Assembly: GCF_012932495.1 (NCBI RefSeq)
Contig: NZ_JABCNG010000002.1
Location: 434,001-498,000, forward strand
DNA: 64,000 bases
Direction: 5' to 3'
Source of the DNA: Novosphingobium sp. SG919
GTDB taxonomy: Bacteria; Pseudomonadota; Alphaproteobacteria; Sphingomonadales; Sphingomonadaceae
The position numbers and the translations under genes were made by a program. The notes under the pieces are model-generated. The model saw only the letters and a program-made list of their open reading frames with translations, made no database searches and was not told the origin of the DNA. This document shows, piece by piece, positions 56,814 to 64,000 of the stretch (the stretch's first letter is position 1; each line of letters starts with the position of its first letter).

Positions 56814-58787
56814 ATGAAGCGTGCCGCTGCCTTGCTGATCGCCCCGTTGCTGGCCCAGGTTCCTTCCGGCATGCTGGCGGCCCGGCCCGCCTTGCCCCCG
56901 CAGCCGGCGATCGCGGCCGATACGGGGCCGGTGCTGACCGTTGCTGGCGCACGCTTCCGCGATCTCAATCGCAATGGCCGGCTCGATCCCTACGAGGATT
57001 GGCGCCTGCCGGTGGCGCGCCGGGTGGCCGATCTTGTCGCGCGGATGACGCTGGCGGAAAAGGCCGGGGCGATGATGCACGGCTCGCTTGCCGCGCGGGA
57101 CAACGTGGTGGGCGCTTCCACCCTGGGTTACGATGTCGCGGCAGCGCAGGCCGCGATCGATGGGCAGCACATTACCAGCTTCATCACGCGCCTGGCCGTA
57201 ACGCCCGAACGGATGGCAGAGGAAAACAATGCCTTGCAGCGTCTGGCCGCCAAGACGCGGCTGGGCATTCCCCTCACCATCAGCACCGATCCACGCCACC
57301 ATTTCCAGGTGACGGTGGGCGCCAGCGCGGCCGCCAGCGGCTATTCGCAATGGCCCGAAACGCTGGGCTTTGCCGCATTGGCCGATGCCGGCCTGATGCA
57401 TCGCTTTGCCGATCAGGCGCGCCGCGAATACCGGGCCAGCGGCATCCACATGGCGCTTTCGCCCCAGGCGGACTTGTTCACCGATCCGCGCTGGCCGCGC
57501 GGCACCGGCACGTTTGGCGCCAATGCCGATCTCGCCGCCAAGATGGTGCAGGCCTATGTCAGCGGGTTCCAGGGCAGCGCCACGACCCTGGCCCACGATG
57601 GCGTGGCCACCGTGGTCAAGCACTGGGTGGGCTATGGCGCCAATCCGCAAGGGTTTGATGGGCACAATTATTATGGCCGCATGGCGGTGCACGACGATGC
57701 CACGCTCAAGACGCATATCCGCCCGTTCCTGGGCGCGTTCGCGGCCGGCGTGGCAGGGGTCATGCCCACGTACGACATCGTCAGCGGGCCGAGCGTGGCG
57801 GGCAAGCCGCTGGAGCCGGTGGCCGCCGGCTACAACGCGCAGTTGCTGGGCCTGCTGCGCAAGGATTATGGCTACAAGGGGCTGATCCTGTCGGACTGGG
57901 GCATCACCCGCGATTGCACCCCGGCCTGCCGCGCGCCAACCGCGCCGCAGACGCCGAACGAGATCGCCATGCCGTGGGGCGTGGAAGACCTGACGCCGGC
58001 GCAACGCTATGCCAAGGCCACCAATGCCGGGATCGACCAGTTCGGTGGCGTTACCGAACCCGAGTGGATCATCAAGGATGTCCAAGCCGGGACGATTCCG
58101 CTCGCCCGCGTGAACGCGGCGGTGGCGCAGGTCATGGCGCTCAAGTTCAAGCTGGGACTGTTCGACAATCCGCTGGTCGATCCGGCCGCCGCGCGCAATA
58201 TCGCGCCGCCTGCGGTGATGGCGCAAGGGCGCCAGGCCCAGGCGCAGGCGCAAGTCCTGCTGCGCAACGAGGGCGGGCTGCTGCCGCTCGCCGCCGGCAC
58301 GCGCGTGTTCCTCAAGGGCATCGATCCGGCCCAGGCGAAGGCGCATGGGCTGGTCGTGGTCGATCGCGCGGCCGATGCGCAAGTGGCGCTGATGCGTGCC
58401 GATACCCCTTCGGAACGGCTGCACCCCAACTATTTCTTCGGTTCGCGCCAAAAGGAAGGGCGCCTCGATTTCCGCCCCGGCAACGCGGATTACGATGCCG
58501 TGGCGGCCATTCCCGCCAGCGTGCCGGTGGTGCTCGCCGTGTTCCTCGATCGCCCGGCGATCCTCACCGATATCCTGCCCAAGACCCGGGCCGTGCTGGG
58601 CAATTTCGGAGTGAGCGACGAAGGCCTGCTCGACGTCGTCACGGGGCGCGAAACCGCGCGCGGGCGCCTGCCGTTCGAACTGCCGCGCTCGATGGCGGCA
58701 GTGGAAGCGCAGAACCCGGCGGTGGGCGATGACACCGTCGATCCGCTGTTCCCGTTCGGCGTTGGCCTGGGGGCGGGGCCGCAATAG
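56814..58787 (+). CDS. GH3 family glycoside hydrolase, secreted (module B)
   Basis: A 657-residue precursor with signal peptide MKRAAALLIAPLLAQVPSGM. After a calcium-loop-like DLNRNGRLDPYEDWRL segment comes the GH3 barrel (PLTISTDPRHHFQVTVGASA, GVATVVKHWVGYG) and the nucleophile aspartate about D361 in LILSDWGITRD. The second domain includes QAQVLLRNEGGLLPLAAGT. Unlike the GH3 at 43388 it ends just after VDPLFPFGVGL, without a fibronectin-III-like domain. It is thus a different GH3 branch, not a duplicate, although its genetic position is the same. It follows the TonB receptor across a terminator, a 67-nt gap as in module A. Substrate unknown; beta-glucoside or xyloside is most likely. Confidence 0.9.
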   Translation: MKRAAALLIAPLLAQVPSGMLAARPALPPQPAIAADTGPVLTVAGARFRDLNRNGRLDPYEDWRLPVARRVADLVARMTLAEKAGAMMHGSLAARDNVVGASTLGYDVAAAQAAIDGQHITSFITRLAVTPERMAEENNALQRLAAKTRLGIPLTISTDPRHHFQVTVGASAAASGYSQWPETLGFAALADAGLMHRFADQARREYRASGIHMALSPQADLFTDPRWPRGTGTFGANADLAAKMVQAYVSGFQGSATTLAHDGVATVVKHWVGYGANPQGFDGHNYYGRMAVHDDATLKTHIRPFLGAFAAGVAGVMPTYDIVSGPSVAGKPLEPVAAGYNAQLLGLLRKDYGYKGLILSDWGITRDCTPACRAPTAPQTPNEIAMPWGVEDLTPAQRYAKATNAGIDQFGGVTEPEWIIKDVQAGTIPLARVNAAVAQVMALKFKLGLFDNPLVDPAAARNIAPPAVMAQGRQAQAQAQVLLRNEGGLLPLAAGTRVFLKGIDPAQAKAHGLVVVDRAADAQVALMRADTPSERLHPNYFFGSRQKEGRLDFRPGNADYDAVAAIPASVPVVLAVFLDRPAILTDILPKTRAVLGNFGVSDEGLLDVVTGRETARGRLPFELPRSMAAVEAQNPAVGDDTVDPLFPFGVGLGAGPQ

Positions 58788-58809
58788 GCCACGCCGCCCA
58801 GGCCATTGC

Positions 58810-59676
58810 TCAAGCCTGTGCGGGCGCCAGCGCAGCCGCCAGGAACCCACGCCACGGCGCGGTGGGGCGGCCGATCAGGCGCGACAGGGTGTGGCTGTCG
58901 TCGAACAGGCTGCCTTGCCCGGCGCAGGCGTCGGAATCGGCCAGGATCGCAGCCAGCGGTTCGGGCAGTCCAGCCTGGACCAAGCCGGCCTGCAGCGCTT
59001 CCTTGGGCAGATCGACATAGCTGACCGGCTTTCCGGAAATGTCGGCCAGCGCGGCGGCCAGGTCTGCCATGGTGAAGCTTTCGTCCCCAGCCAGTTCCAG
59101 CACCTGGCCATCGTGGCCACCGGCCAGGACGAGGGCGGCCGCCACGGCATAATCTTCACGCGCGGCGGGCGACACCCGGCCGGTTCCCGACGCGCCATAA
59201 AGCTGCCCGCTGGCCAGCGCGGGCCCGGCGCCCATCAGGTAGTTTTCCAGATACCAGCCGTTGCGCAGAACAGTGTGGACGATGCCGCTTTCCGCCAGCA
59301 GCCGTTCGGTGATCGCGTGTTCGCGTGCGATCAGCATCGGGCTTTTGGCGGCATCGAGCACCGACGTATAGGCGATGAAGCCAACCCCGGCTGCCTTGGC
59401 CGCGTCGATCACGGCGGTGTGTTGCGGCACGCGCGCGCCGATTTCCGAGCCGGAAATGAACAGCACGCGATCCACCCCGGCAAAGGCGTCTGCAAGCGAT
59501 GCGGGATCGTTGTAATCGCCCCGCCGCACCTGGATGCCGCGCCCGGCAAAGCGCTGCGCCGCTTCATCCGAACGCACCAGCGCGATGATCGAAGCGGGGT
59601 CCACCAGCGTGGCGAGGGTATCGATGGCGAGCTGGCCAAGTTGGCCCGAAGCGCCGGTAACGAGGTGGGTGGTCAT
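58810..59676 (-). CDS. qorB: NAD(P)H:quinone oxidoreductase, QorB/YtfG-like atypical SDR
   Basis: A 288-residue NmrA-type Rossmann protein. The N-terminal coenzyme motif is HLVTGASGQLGQLAIDTL, and RRGDYNDPASLADAFAGVDR and LFISGSE follow. Later segments (REHAITERLLAESGIVHTVL, RNGWYLENYL) match the QOR2 type of E. coli ytfG. It reduces quinones with NADPH and may protect against quinone stress. It diverges from an HxlR regulator, the same arrangement as ytfG/ytfH in E. coli as I recall it, and the two share a perfect operator palindrome. It converges with the GH3 gene, leaving a 22-nt gap. Confidence 0.88.
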   Translation of the reverse strand: MTTHLVTGASGQLGQLAIDTLATLVDPASIIALVRSDEAAQRFAGRGIQVRRGDYNDPASLADAFAGVDRVLFISGSEIGARVPQHTAVIDAAKAAGVGFIAYTSVLDAAKSPMLIAREHAITERLLAESGIVHTVLRNGWYLENYLMGAGPALASGQLYGASGTGRVSPAAREDYAVAAALVLAGGHDGQVLELAGDESFTMADLAAALADISGKPVSYVDLPKEALQAGLVQAGLPEPLAAILADSDACAGQGSLFDDSHTLSRLIGRPTAPWRGFLAAALAPAQA

Positions 59677-59704
59677 GGCACGATGATCCTTCTAAAGCGG
59701 AGTG

Positions 59705-59725
59705 CAAGTCTCAGATAGAGACTTG
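59705..59725. promoter_or_regulatory. HxlR-type operator palindrome
   Basis: CAAGTCTC-AGATA-GAGACTTG: a perfect 8-bp inverted repeat with a 5-nt centre in the 77-nt gap between divergent qorB and the HxlR gene. It is the probable binding site for the HxlR regulator controlling both. Confidence 0.75.
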
Positions 59726-59753
59726 ATCGCGGCCGTGAAGGAGGCAGTTTTTC

Positions 59754-60185
59754 GTGACGAGGTTACCTCCAGAGAACCTTGCCCGGGCCGTGGCGCCCGA
59801 CAATCCGATGGCGGTGTGGCGCCAGGCCGGCTTCGATCCGCACGATTGCCCGGTGCGCAATATTCTCGATCATATCGCCGCCAAGTGGACCGTGCTGATC
59901 CTGCTGGAACTGCACCTGGGCCCGCAGCGATTCAATGGGCTGCTGCGGGCATTGCCCGATATCTCGCGCCGCATGCTGACCCAGGGTTTGCGCGATCTGG
60001 AACGCGACGGCCTGATCGACCGCACCGTGTTCGACACGCGCCCACCGGCGGTGGAATACCGCCTGACACCGCTGGGCCAGTCGCTGATGGGGCCGCTCCT
60101 GGCACTGGTCGGCTGGTCGACCGACCACGGACAAGTCATCGCCAGCGCACGCGCGCGTTTCGATAGCGCCGCTGACGCTGCCTGA
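59754..60185 (+). CDS. HxlR-family transcriptional regulator (YtfH-like)
   Basis: A 143-residue winged-helix regulator. The family signature is [20 protein letters not shown] followed by [20 protein letters not shown] and [20 protein letters not shown]. The conserved cysteine before the first helix is the residue that senses quinones or electrophiles in QorR/YodB-type members. GTG 59754 is used, with a strong AAGGAGG (59738-59744) upstream. It is divergent from qorB with a shared palindrome, so it most probably represses qorB until its cysteine is modified. It converges with the MDR gene with only 2 nt between stops. Confidence 0.9.
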   Translation: MTRLPPENLARAVAPDNPMAVWRQAGFDPHDCPVRNILDHIAAKWTVLILLELHLGPQRFNGLLRALPDISRRMLTQGLRDLERDGLIDRTVFDTRPPAVEYRLTPLGQSLMGPLLALVGWSTDHGQVIASARARFDSAADAA

Positions 60186-60187
60186 GC

Positions 60188-61306
60188 TTATTCCTGGGGC
60201 AGGATCAGGTATTTCGAACCGGTGGCGCGGCGGGTGAAATCGCGCACCACGTCTTCGTCCAGCACGCGCGACAGCGGCACTTGCGTCTTGTAGTTCGACG
60301 CGAAGATCGTGGTCAGGTCCTGGCCCACGCGGGCCTGCATGCGCGCGCGGACTTCGGGGCCCAGCTCTTCCATACGCGGAAACAGCAGCCAGCCCGAAAC
60401 GTCCCAGACAAAGCCGATGTCGCGCGGCAGCGTGATCGGCCCGGTATCGAGCATGCCATAGACATAGGCGCGCTTTTTGGCGGTGGAGCCATAGCGGGAA
60501 TAGGCCCACGCCGCCGCACGGCCCACTTGTTCCATGGTCGAAAGGATCGTGCCCAGCACCGGGCCGCCGCCGATGGCGTCGAACACGGTATCGGCGCCGG
60601 TCGCTTCCAGCGCCTGGCGCAGGTCTTCGCGGAACGTGGGGCTGGCACTGTCCACCACATGGGCGGCGCCGATGCCTTCGAGCAGGTCGGCCTGCTCGGC
60701 CTTGCGCACCACGTTGACCAGGGGAATGCCTTCGGCCGCGCACAGGCGCACCAGCATCTGGCCCAGGTTCGATGCCGCGGCAGTGTGGATGATGCCCTTG
60801 CCGCCCACGCTGCGCAGCGTTTCGACAAAGCCCACCGCCGTCAGCGGGTTGACGAAAGCGGCCGCGCCATCGCGCGCGCTGGTGCCTTCGGGCAGGACCA
60901 TGCAGCTTGCTGCCGGCACCACGCGGTGGCGGGCATACATGCCACCCGCCACGGTCGCCACGCGCTTGCCCACCAGCGCCTGTGCCGCCGCGCCCGATCC
61001 GGCCGCGATCACCGTGCCGGCGCCTTCGCTGCCCACGGGCATTACCTCGCCAATGCGTCCGGCCAGCGCGGCCATGCCGGCGGGCGAAACCGGCGCTTCC
61101 ACCTGGCCGGGGGCGAACACGGCGTCGTCGATCCGGGCGGAGCTGAACAGCAGGCCCAGGTCTGACGGATTGATCGGCGCGGCTTCCACCGCGATGACCA
61201 CGTCGTTCTCCCCAGGCGCGGGCAGCGGCATGTCCGTGAGCGCCGCCACGATCTTGCCGCCTTCATGGACCTGGCTGGTGAGGACGAGGGTGGTTTGCGG
61301 CAGCAT
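60188..61306 (-). CDS. MDR-superfamily zinc-type alcohol dehydrogenase/quinone reductase-like protein
   Basis: A 372-residue medium-chain dehydrogenase/reductase. The GroES-like N-domain includes VVIAVEAAPINPSDLGLLF and GSEGAGTVIAAGSG; the coenzyme domain has GIIHTAAASNLGQMLVRLCA in place of a standard GxGxxG, as in zinc-free reductases of the quinone or enoyl-CoA reductase type. No cluster of zinc-binding cysteines is present. Start ATG 61306 has AAGGAG 7 nt upstream. It lies on the same strand as the VOC, E2 and E1-beta genes but is separated from them by a REP-like repeat. Its substrate is probably an enone, quinone or enoyl-CoA. Confidence 0.82.
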   Translation of the reverse strand: MLPQTTLVLTSQVHEGGKIVAALTDMPLPAPGENDVVIAVEAAPINPSDLGLLFSSARIDDAVFAPGQVEAPVSPAGMAALAGRIGEVMPVGSEGAGTVIAAGSGAAAQALVGKRVATVAGGMYARHRVVPAASCMVLPEGTSARDGAAAFVNPLTAVGFVETLRSVGGKGIIHTAAASNLGQMLVRLCAAEGIPLVNVVRKAEQADLLEGIGAAHVVDSASPTFREDLRQALEATGADTVFDAIGGGPVLGTILSTMEQVGRAAAWAYSRYGSTAKKRAYVYGMLDTGPITLPRDIGFVWDVSGWLLFPRMEELGPEVRARMQARVGQDLTTIFASNYKTQVPLSRVLDEDVVRDFTRRATGSKYLILPQE

Positions 61307-61349
61307 GGGCACTCCTTGGTATTGGGCGTGGAATTTCGTTCGAACGCAC

Positions 61350-61433
61350 GTCACCCCGGACTTGATCCGGGGTCCGGCTTCTTCCGACATGGAGCGAAGA
61401 CAAAGCGGCACCCCGGGTCAAGCCCGGGGTGAC
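61350..61433. repeat. REP-like inverted repeat pair
   Basis: GTCACCCCGGACTTGATCCG at 61350-61369 and its near reverse complement at 61409-61433 form an inverted pair about 40 nt apart. Each half is also a CCCCGG/CCGGGG hairpin. Such extragenic repeats are common in alphaproteobacteria from memory; it could act as a transcription stop or mRNA stabiliser between the VOC and MDR genes. Confidence 0.75.
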
Positions 61434-61456
61434 GAAAGACGGTCTGGATTTCCTTC

Positions 61457-61993
61457 CTACCCCAGCTTGCGCAGGGGATCGCTGCCGTCCCAGTCGCGCG
61501 CGGCCTCGCGCATCATGGCAAACAGGCCCGCGCCGCCTTCCATCAGCTTGACATATTCGATCACGCCGCCCGGCCCGGCGCCGGCATCGGCATAGATCAC
61601 CCCGCCGGTTTCGCCCACTTTGCCTTCGATCAGGATCGTGGCGCCGGCTTCGGCCAGCGCGGCGCGCACCGGCTCCAGGTCGTCAACCTCGACGCACACG
61701 TGGTGCAGCCGGTCGGTGACGGCATAGGGCCCGGTATAGATCGACGGCGCATCGTTTTCCGGGCGGATCAGTTCGATCTGCATATCCCCCCAATAGCCCC
61801 AGGCCGCGGCAAAGCGCGCGTCGCTTGGCTGTCCCAGATAGGTCATGTCGGTCAGCGTGATGCCTTCCATCACGAAGAACGGCCCGGCGCCGACCACCCG
61901 CGTCCAGTAATCGATCGCCGCATCGAAATCGGCGGGCAGGTAGGCCATCTGGAAGATCGGGCCGAACTGCGTGAGGGGGCCGCGCTGGGACAT
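61457..61993 (-). CDS. VOC-family (glyoxalase/epimerase-like) protein
   Basis: A 178-residue vicinal-oxygen-chelate protein with two paired beta-alpha-beta-beta-beta units. Likely metal-side residues are in IFQMAYLPADFDAAIDYWTR, MQIELIRPEND, LHHVCVEVDDLEPVRAAL and GGVIEYVKLM. This arrangement resembles methylmalonyl-CoA epimerase or glyoxalase-like members that bind a divalent metal through His and Glu. ATG 61993 is chosen over a TTG upstream. It follows the E2 gene by 19 nt and is probably co-transcribed with the 2-oxoacid dehydrogenase. A role in racemising or isomerising an oxo- or hydroxy-intermediate is possible; the actual reaction is unknown. Confidence 0.82.
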   Translation of the reverse strand: MSQRGPLTQFGPIFQMAYLPADFDAAIDYWTRVVGAGPFFVMEGITLTDMTYLGQPSDARFAAAWGYWGDMQIELIRPENDAPSIYTGPYAVTDRLHHVCVEVDDLEPVRAALAEAGATILIEGKVGETGGVIYADAGAGPGGVIEYVKLMEGGAGLFAMMREAARDWDGSDPLRKLG

Positions 61994-62012
61994 GGGGATC
62001 TCCGTGTGAAAG

Positions 62013-63434
62013 TCAGGCAAACAGGCGCTCGGGGGTTTCGAGCAGGTCTTTGAGTGTGGCGAGGAACGCCGCGCCCGCTGCGCCGTCGATGGCGCGGTGA
62101 TCTACCGAGAGCGTGAGCGCCAGCCGCGTTTCAAAGCCAACGCCGCCGCCGGGCAATTCGCAAGGGGTGCGCGCCGCCGCGCCCACCGCCAGAATCGCGG
62201 CCTGGGGTGGATTGATGATCGCGGCAAATTCCTCCACCCCGAACATGCCGAGGTTGGAGATGGAAAACGTGCCGCCATCCATGTCCTCGAACGCCAGCTT
62301 GCCGGCCTGCGCCTTGTCGATCAATGCGCGGGTGGCCGTGGCGATGGCGGCGATGGGCTGGCGATCGGCCTGGCGCACGATCGGCGTGACCAGGCCCTTG
62401 GGGCTCGCGACGGCGATGGCGATATCGGCATGGGCAAAGCGGTGCACGCTTTCACCGTGCACCTGCACGTTGACATCGGGATGCTGCGCCAGGGCCAGCG
62501 CGGTGGCGCGCACCAGATAGTCGTTGATCGTGGCCTTGCTGCCAAGAACGAGATTGGCTGTCTTGCGCAGGGCCAGCAGTTCATCCAGCCGCGCGCTGGA
62601 GCGCAGGTAGAAGTGGGGAATCTGCTGCTTGGCTTGCGTCAGGCGCTGGGCCACCACCTTGCGCACACGATCGAACGGCGCCACCACTGGCGGATTGGGC
62701 ACCAGGGCAAAGGGCGCGGGCGCAGCGGGCGCCGGGATCAGGGCGAGGACATCGGCCTTGGCAATGCGGCCGCGCGGGCCAGAGCCTTTTACGCCCACAA
62801 GACTGATGCCGTGCTGGGCGGCCAGCCGCCGGGCGAGGGGGGAGGCGAAGACCTTGGCGTCTTCCTCCACCACGGCGAGCGTGCCGTGCAGCGCGGGGAT
62901 GGCCGGCGCACGCAATGCCTGCTGCACGTCCTGCAAGGTGATGCGCCCATCGCGGCCCGGTCCGGTGATCGGCTCGATGTCGAGCCCGGTTGCCTCGGCC
63001 AGCTTGCGCGCTTCCGGGCTGATGGCGCGGTTGGTGAGCAAGGGCTTGGTGACCGGGGGCTGGGGCGCCGGAGCTTGCGCTGCCGGGGCCGGCGCTGCGG
63101 CAGGCGCGGCGCCACCACGCGCGGCGGCGCTGGCTTCGGCCGGGCGGAAAGCAGCGATGAACGCATCGATCTCGGCCGCGCTCGTGCCCGGTTCGGCCAA
63201 TACGGCGAGCAGCGCGCCAACGGGCTGCGCGTCCCCCCCGGCGGGCACCAGCACGCGGGCCAGCACGCCATCCCATTCGGCTTCGACTTCGTTGGTGATC
63301 TTGGCGGTTTCGATCAGGCACAGAAGCTGGCCACGGGAAAAGGCCGAGCCTTCCTCCAGCTTCCATTCGGCGAGGGTTCCCTCGGTCATCTCGATGCCCC
63401 ACTTGGGCATACAGAAGGGGCGGATGTCAGGCAT
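62013..63434 (-). CDS. 2-oxoacid dehydrogenase E2 (dihydrolipoamide acyltransferase) with two E3-binding domains
   Basis: A 473-residue E2. The N-terminal lipoyl domain carries the lipoyl lysine K45 in IETAKITNEV, a variant of the common ETDKA. After an Ala/Pro linker come two peripheral-subunit-binding motifs in a row: residues about 138-173 (ISPEARKLAEATGLDI, GPGRDGRITLQDV) and 197-232 (ASPLARRLAAQHGISL, GSGPRGRIAKADV). The catalytic domain starts near 250 and ends with the active-site motif DHRAIDG (His about 446). It transfers acyl groups from E1 to CoA. It follows the E1-beta gene by 10 nt with GGAGG in the gap. Pyruvate, acetoin or a branched oxoacid could be the substrate. A doubled binding domain is unusual. 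Confidence 0.9.
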   Translation of the reverse strand: MPDIRPFCMPKWGIEMTEGTLAEWKLEEGSAFSRGQLLCLIETAKITNEVEAEWDGVLARVLVPAGGDAQPVGALLAVLAEPGTSAAEIDAFIAAFRPAEASAAARGGAAPAAAPAPAAQAPAPQPPVTKPLLTNRAISPEARKLAEATGLDIEPITGPGRDGRITLQDVQQALRAPAIPALHGTLAVVEEDAKVFASPLARRLAAQHGISLVGVKGSGPRGRIAKADVLALIPAPAAPAPFALVPNPPVVAPFDRVRKVVAQRLTQAKQQIPHFYLRSSARLDELLALRKTANLVLGSKATINDYLVRATALALAQHPDVNVQVHGESVHRFAHADIAIAVASPKGLVTPIVRQADRQPIAAIATATRALIDKAQAGKLAFEDMDGGTFSISNLGMFGVEEFAAIINPPQAAILAVGAAARTPCELPGGGVGFETRLALTLSVDHRAIDGAAGAAFLATLKDLLETPERLFA

Positions 63435-63444
63435 GCGGCCCTCC

Positions 63445-64000
63445 TCAGCGCCAGGCCAGAACGCGGCGCACGGCATCCTCGATCTTGTCGATCGAGGGCA
63501 AGTACGCGCTCTCCAGCTCGCGCGCGAACGGGATGGGGGTGTGCGGCGGGGTAACCTGCAGCGGCGGCGCCTTGAGGCTGGAAAACGCCTTTTCCGCCAC
63601 CAGCGCGCGCAAGTCTGCGGCCAGGCCGCAGCGCGGCGGCGCTTCGTCCACCACGATCAGGCGGCCGGTCACTTCCACGCTGTCGAGAATGGCTTCCTCG
63701 TCCAGCGGGCTGGTGGTGCGCAAGTCGATCACGTCGCAGCCGATGCCCTCGGCAGCCAGGCGGTCGGCCGCCGCCTCGCACATGCCGAGCAGCAGGCCGG
63801 TCGAGACGATCGTCACGTCGCCACCCGCGCGGGTGAGGCGCGCGTGGCCGAACGGGATCATGAAGTCCGGGTCGTCGGGCACTTCGCCGCTGGTCGCGTA
63901 AAGCGCCTTGTGCTCCAGGAAGATCACCGGATCATCGTCGCGGATGGCGGTGCGCAGCAGGCCTTTCACATCGGCCGGGGTGGCTGGCATCACCACTTTG
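63445..64000 (-). CDS. 2-oxoacid dehydrogenase E1 beta subunit, C-terminal part (5' end outside window)
   Basis: The last 185 residues or so of a transketolase-type beta chain. PATPADVKGLLRTAIRDDDP, VIFLEHKALYATSG and the C-terminal transketolase domain (VTIVSTGLLLGMCEAAADRL, GCDVIDLRTTSPLDEEAILD, VVDEAPPRCG) are those of acetoin and pyruvate dehydrogenase E1-beta. It works with thiamine diphosphate and an E1-alpha chain, presumably encoded beyond the window edge. The stop is 10 nt before the E2 start, so they share an operon. Specificity between pyruvate, acetoin and branched oxoacids cannot be decided from this half. Confidence 0.9.
   Translation of the reverse strand, partial: KVVMPATPADVKGLLRTAIRDDDPVIFLEHKALYATSGEVPDDPDFMIPFGHARLTRAGGDVTIVSTGLLLGMCEAAADRLAAEGIGCDVIDLRTTSPLDEEAILDSVEVTGRLIVVDEAPPRCGLAADLRALVAEKAFSSLKAPPLQVTPPHTPIPFARELESAYLPSIDKIEDAVRRVLAWR

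Noticed and set aside
54326..56974. Long minus-strand frame of 882 codons opposite the TonB receptor of module B
   Set aside because: It lies antisense to a receptor with a signal peptide, plug and barrel. The translated product is rich in His, Arg, Gly and Ala without domain structure, as expected from the shadow of a high-G+C gene.
61350..61433. Possible CRISPR-like repeat
   Set aside because: Only one inverted pair, no regularly spaced direct repeats and no cas genes. It fits an alphaproteobacterial REP element.

Overview
High-GC DNA with about 40 protein genes, packed into short operons. No rRNA, tRNA or CRISPR was seen. The many TonB-dependent receptors (five), the isovaleryl-CoA/methylcrotonyl-CoA operon, the spinster-type MFS carriers and the REP-like repeat suggest a sphingomonad alphaproteobacterium (Novosphingobium, Sphingobium or similar). 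This is inferred from gene content, not from a marker gene.

Layout. (1) 1-6255: an amine-type catabolic operon with a Rieske oxygenase C-terminus, a PLP gamma-family lyase/synthase, a two-subunit flavin/iron-sulphur dehydrogenase and a secreted S15/CocE hydrolase. (2) 6256-8700: an A+T-richer patch with a zinc-ribbon gene, a secreted hydrolase and a 272-nt nested palindromic element. (3) 8696-12351: a MarR regulator divergent from a PheA/TfdB-type flavin monooxygenase, with two inverted copies of one operator, then a chemoreceptor without a periplasmic sensor. (4) 12382-21036: a LacI regulator divergent from an operon of MFS carrier, SDR with His in place of the catalytic Tyr, TonB receptor and two paralogous secreted beta-helix proteins of unknown function. 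(5) 21139-28808: a TonB receptor, MarR regulator and P450-MFS-dihydroxyacetone kinase operon, linked by two copies of a promoter/operator motif. (6) 28946-35832: a leucine/isovalerate operon (isovaleryl-CoA dehydrogenase, both methylcrotonyl-CoA carboxylase subunits, MaoC hydratase, CitE-like lyase) with a divergent LysR regulator. (7) 35960-39417: a small hydrolase, katG and a second palindromic element of the same geometry. (8) 39418-58787: two related glucoside-use modules (LacI / TonB receptor / GH3, one with GH30, the other with an MFS carrier) on either side of an acyltransferase and a three-domain GH18-deacetylase-GT2 protein. (9) 58810-64000: a QorB/HxlR redox pair, an MDR dehydrogenase, a VOC protein and the E2 and partial E1-beta of a 2-oxoacid dehydrogenase.

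Most of the window is peripheral nutrient capture: outer-membrane receptors feed periplasmic hydrolases and inner-membrane carriers, each set beside its own LacI, MarR or LysR regulator. The least explained parts are the paired beta-helix proteins in the LacI operon and the two structured palindromic elements, which share spacing although their sequences have diverged.
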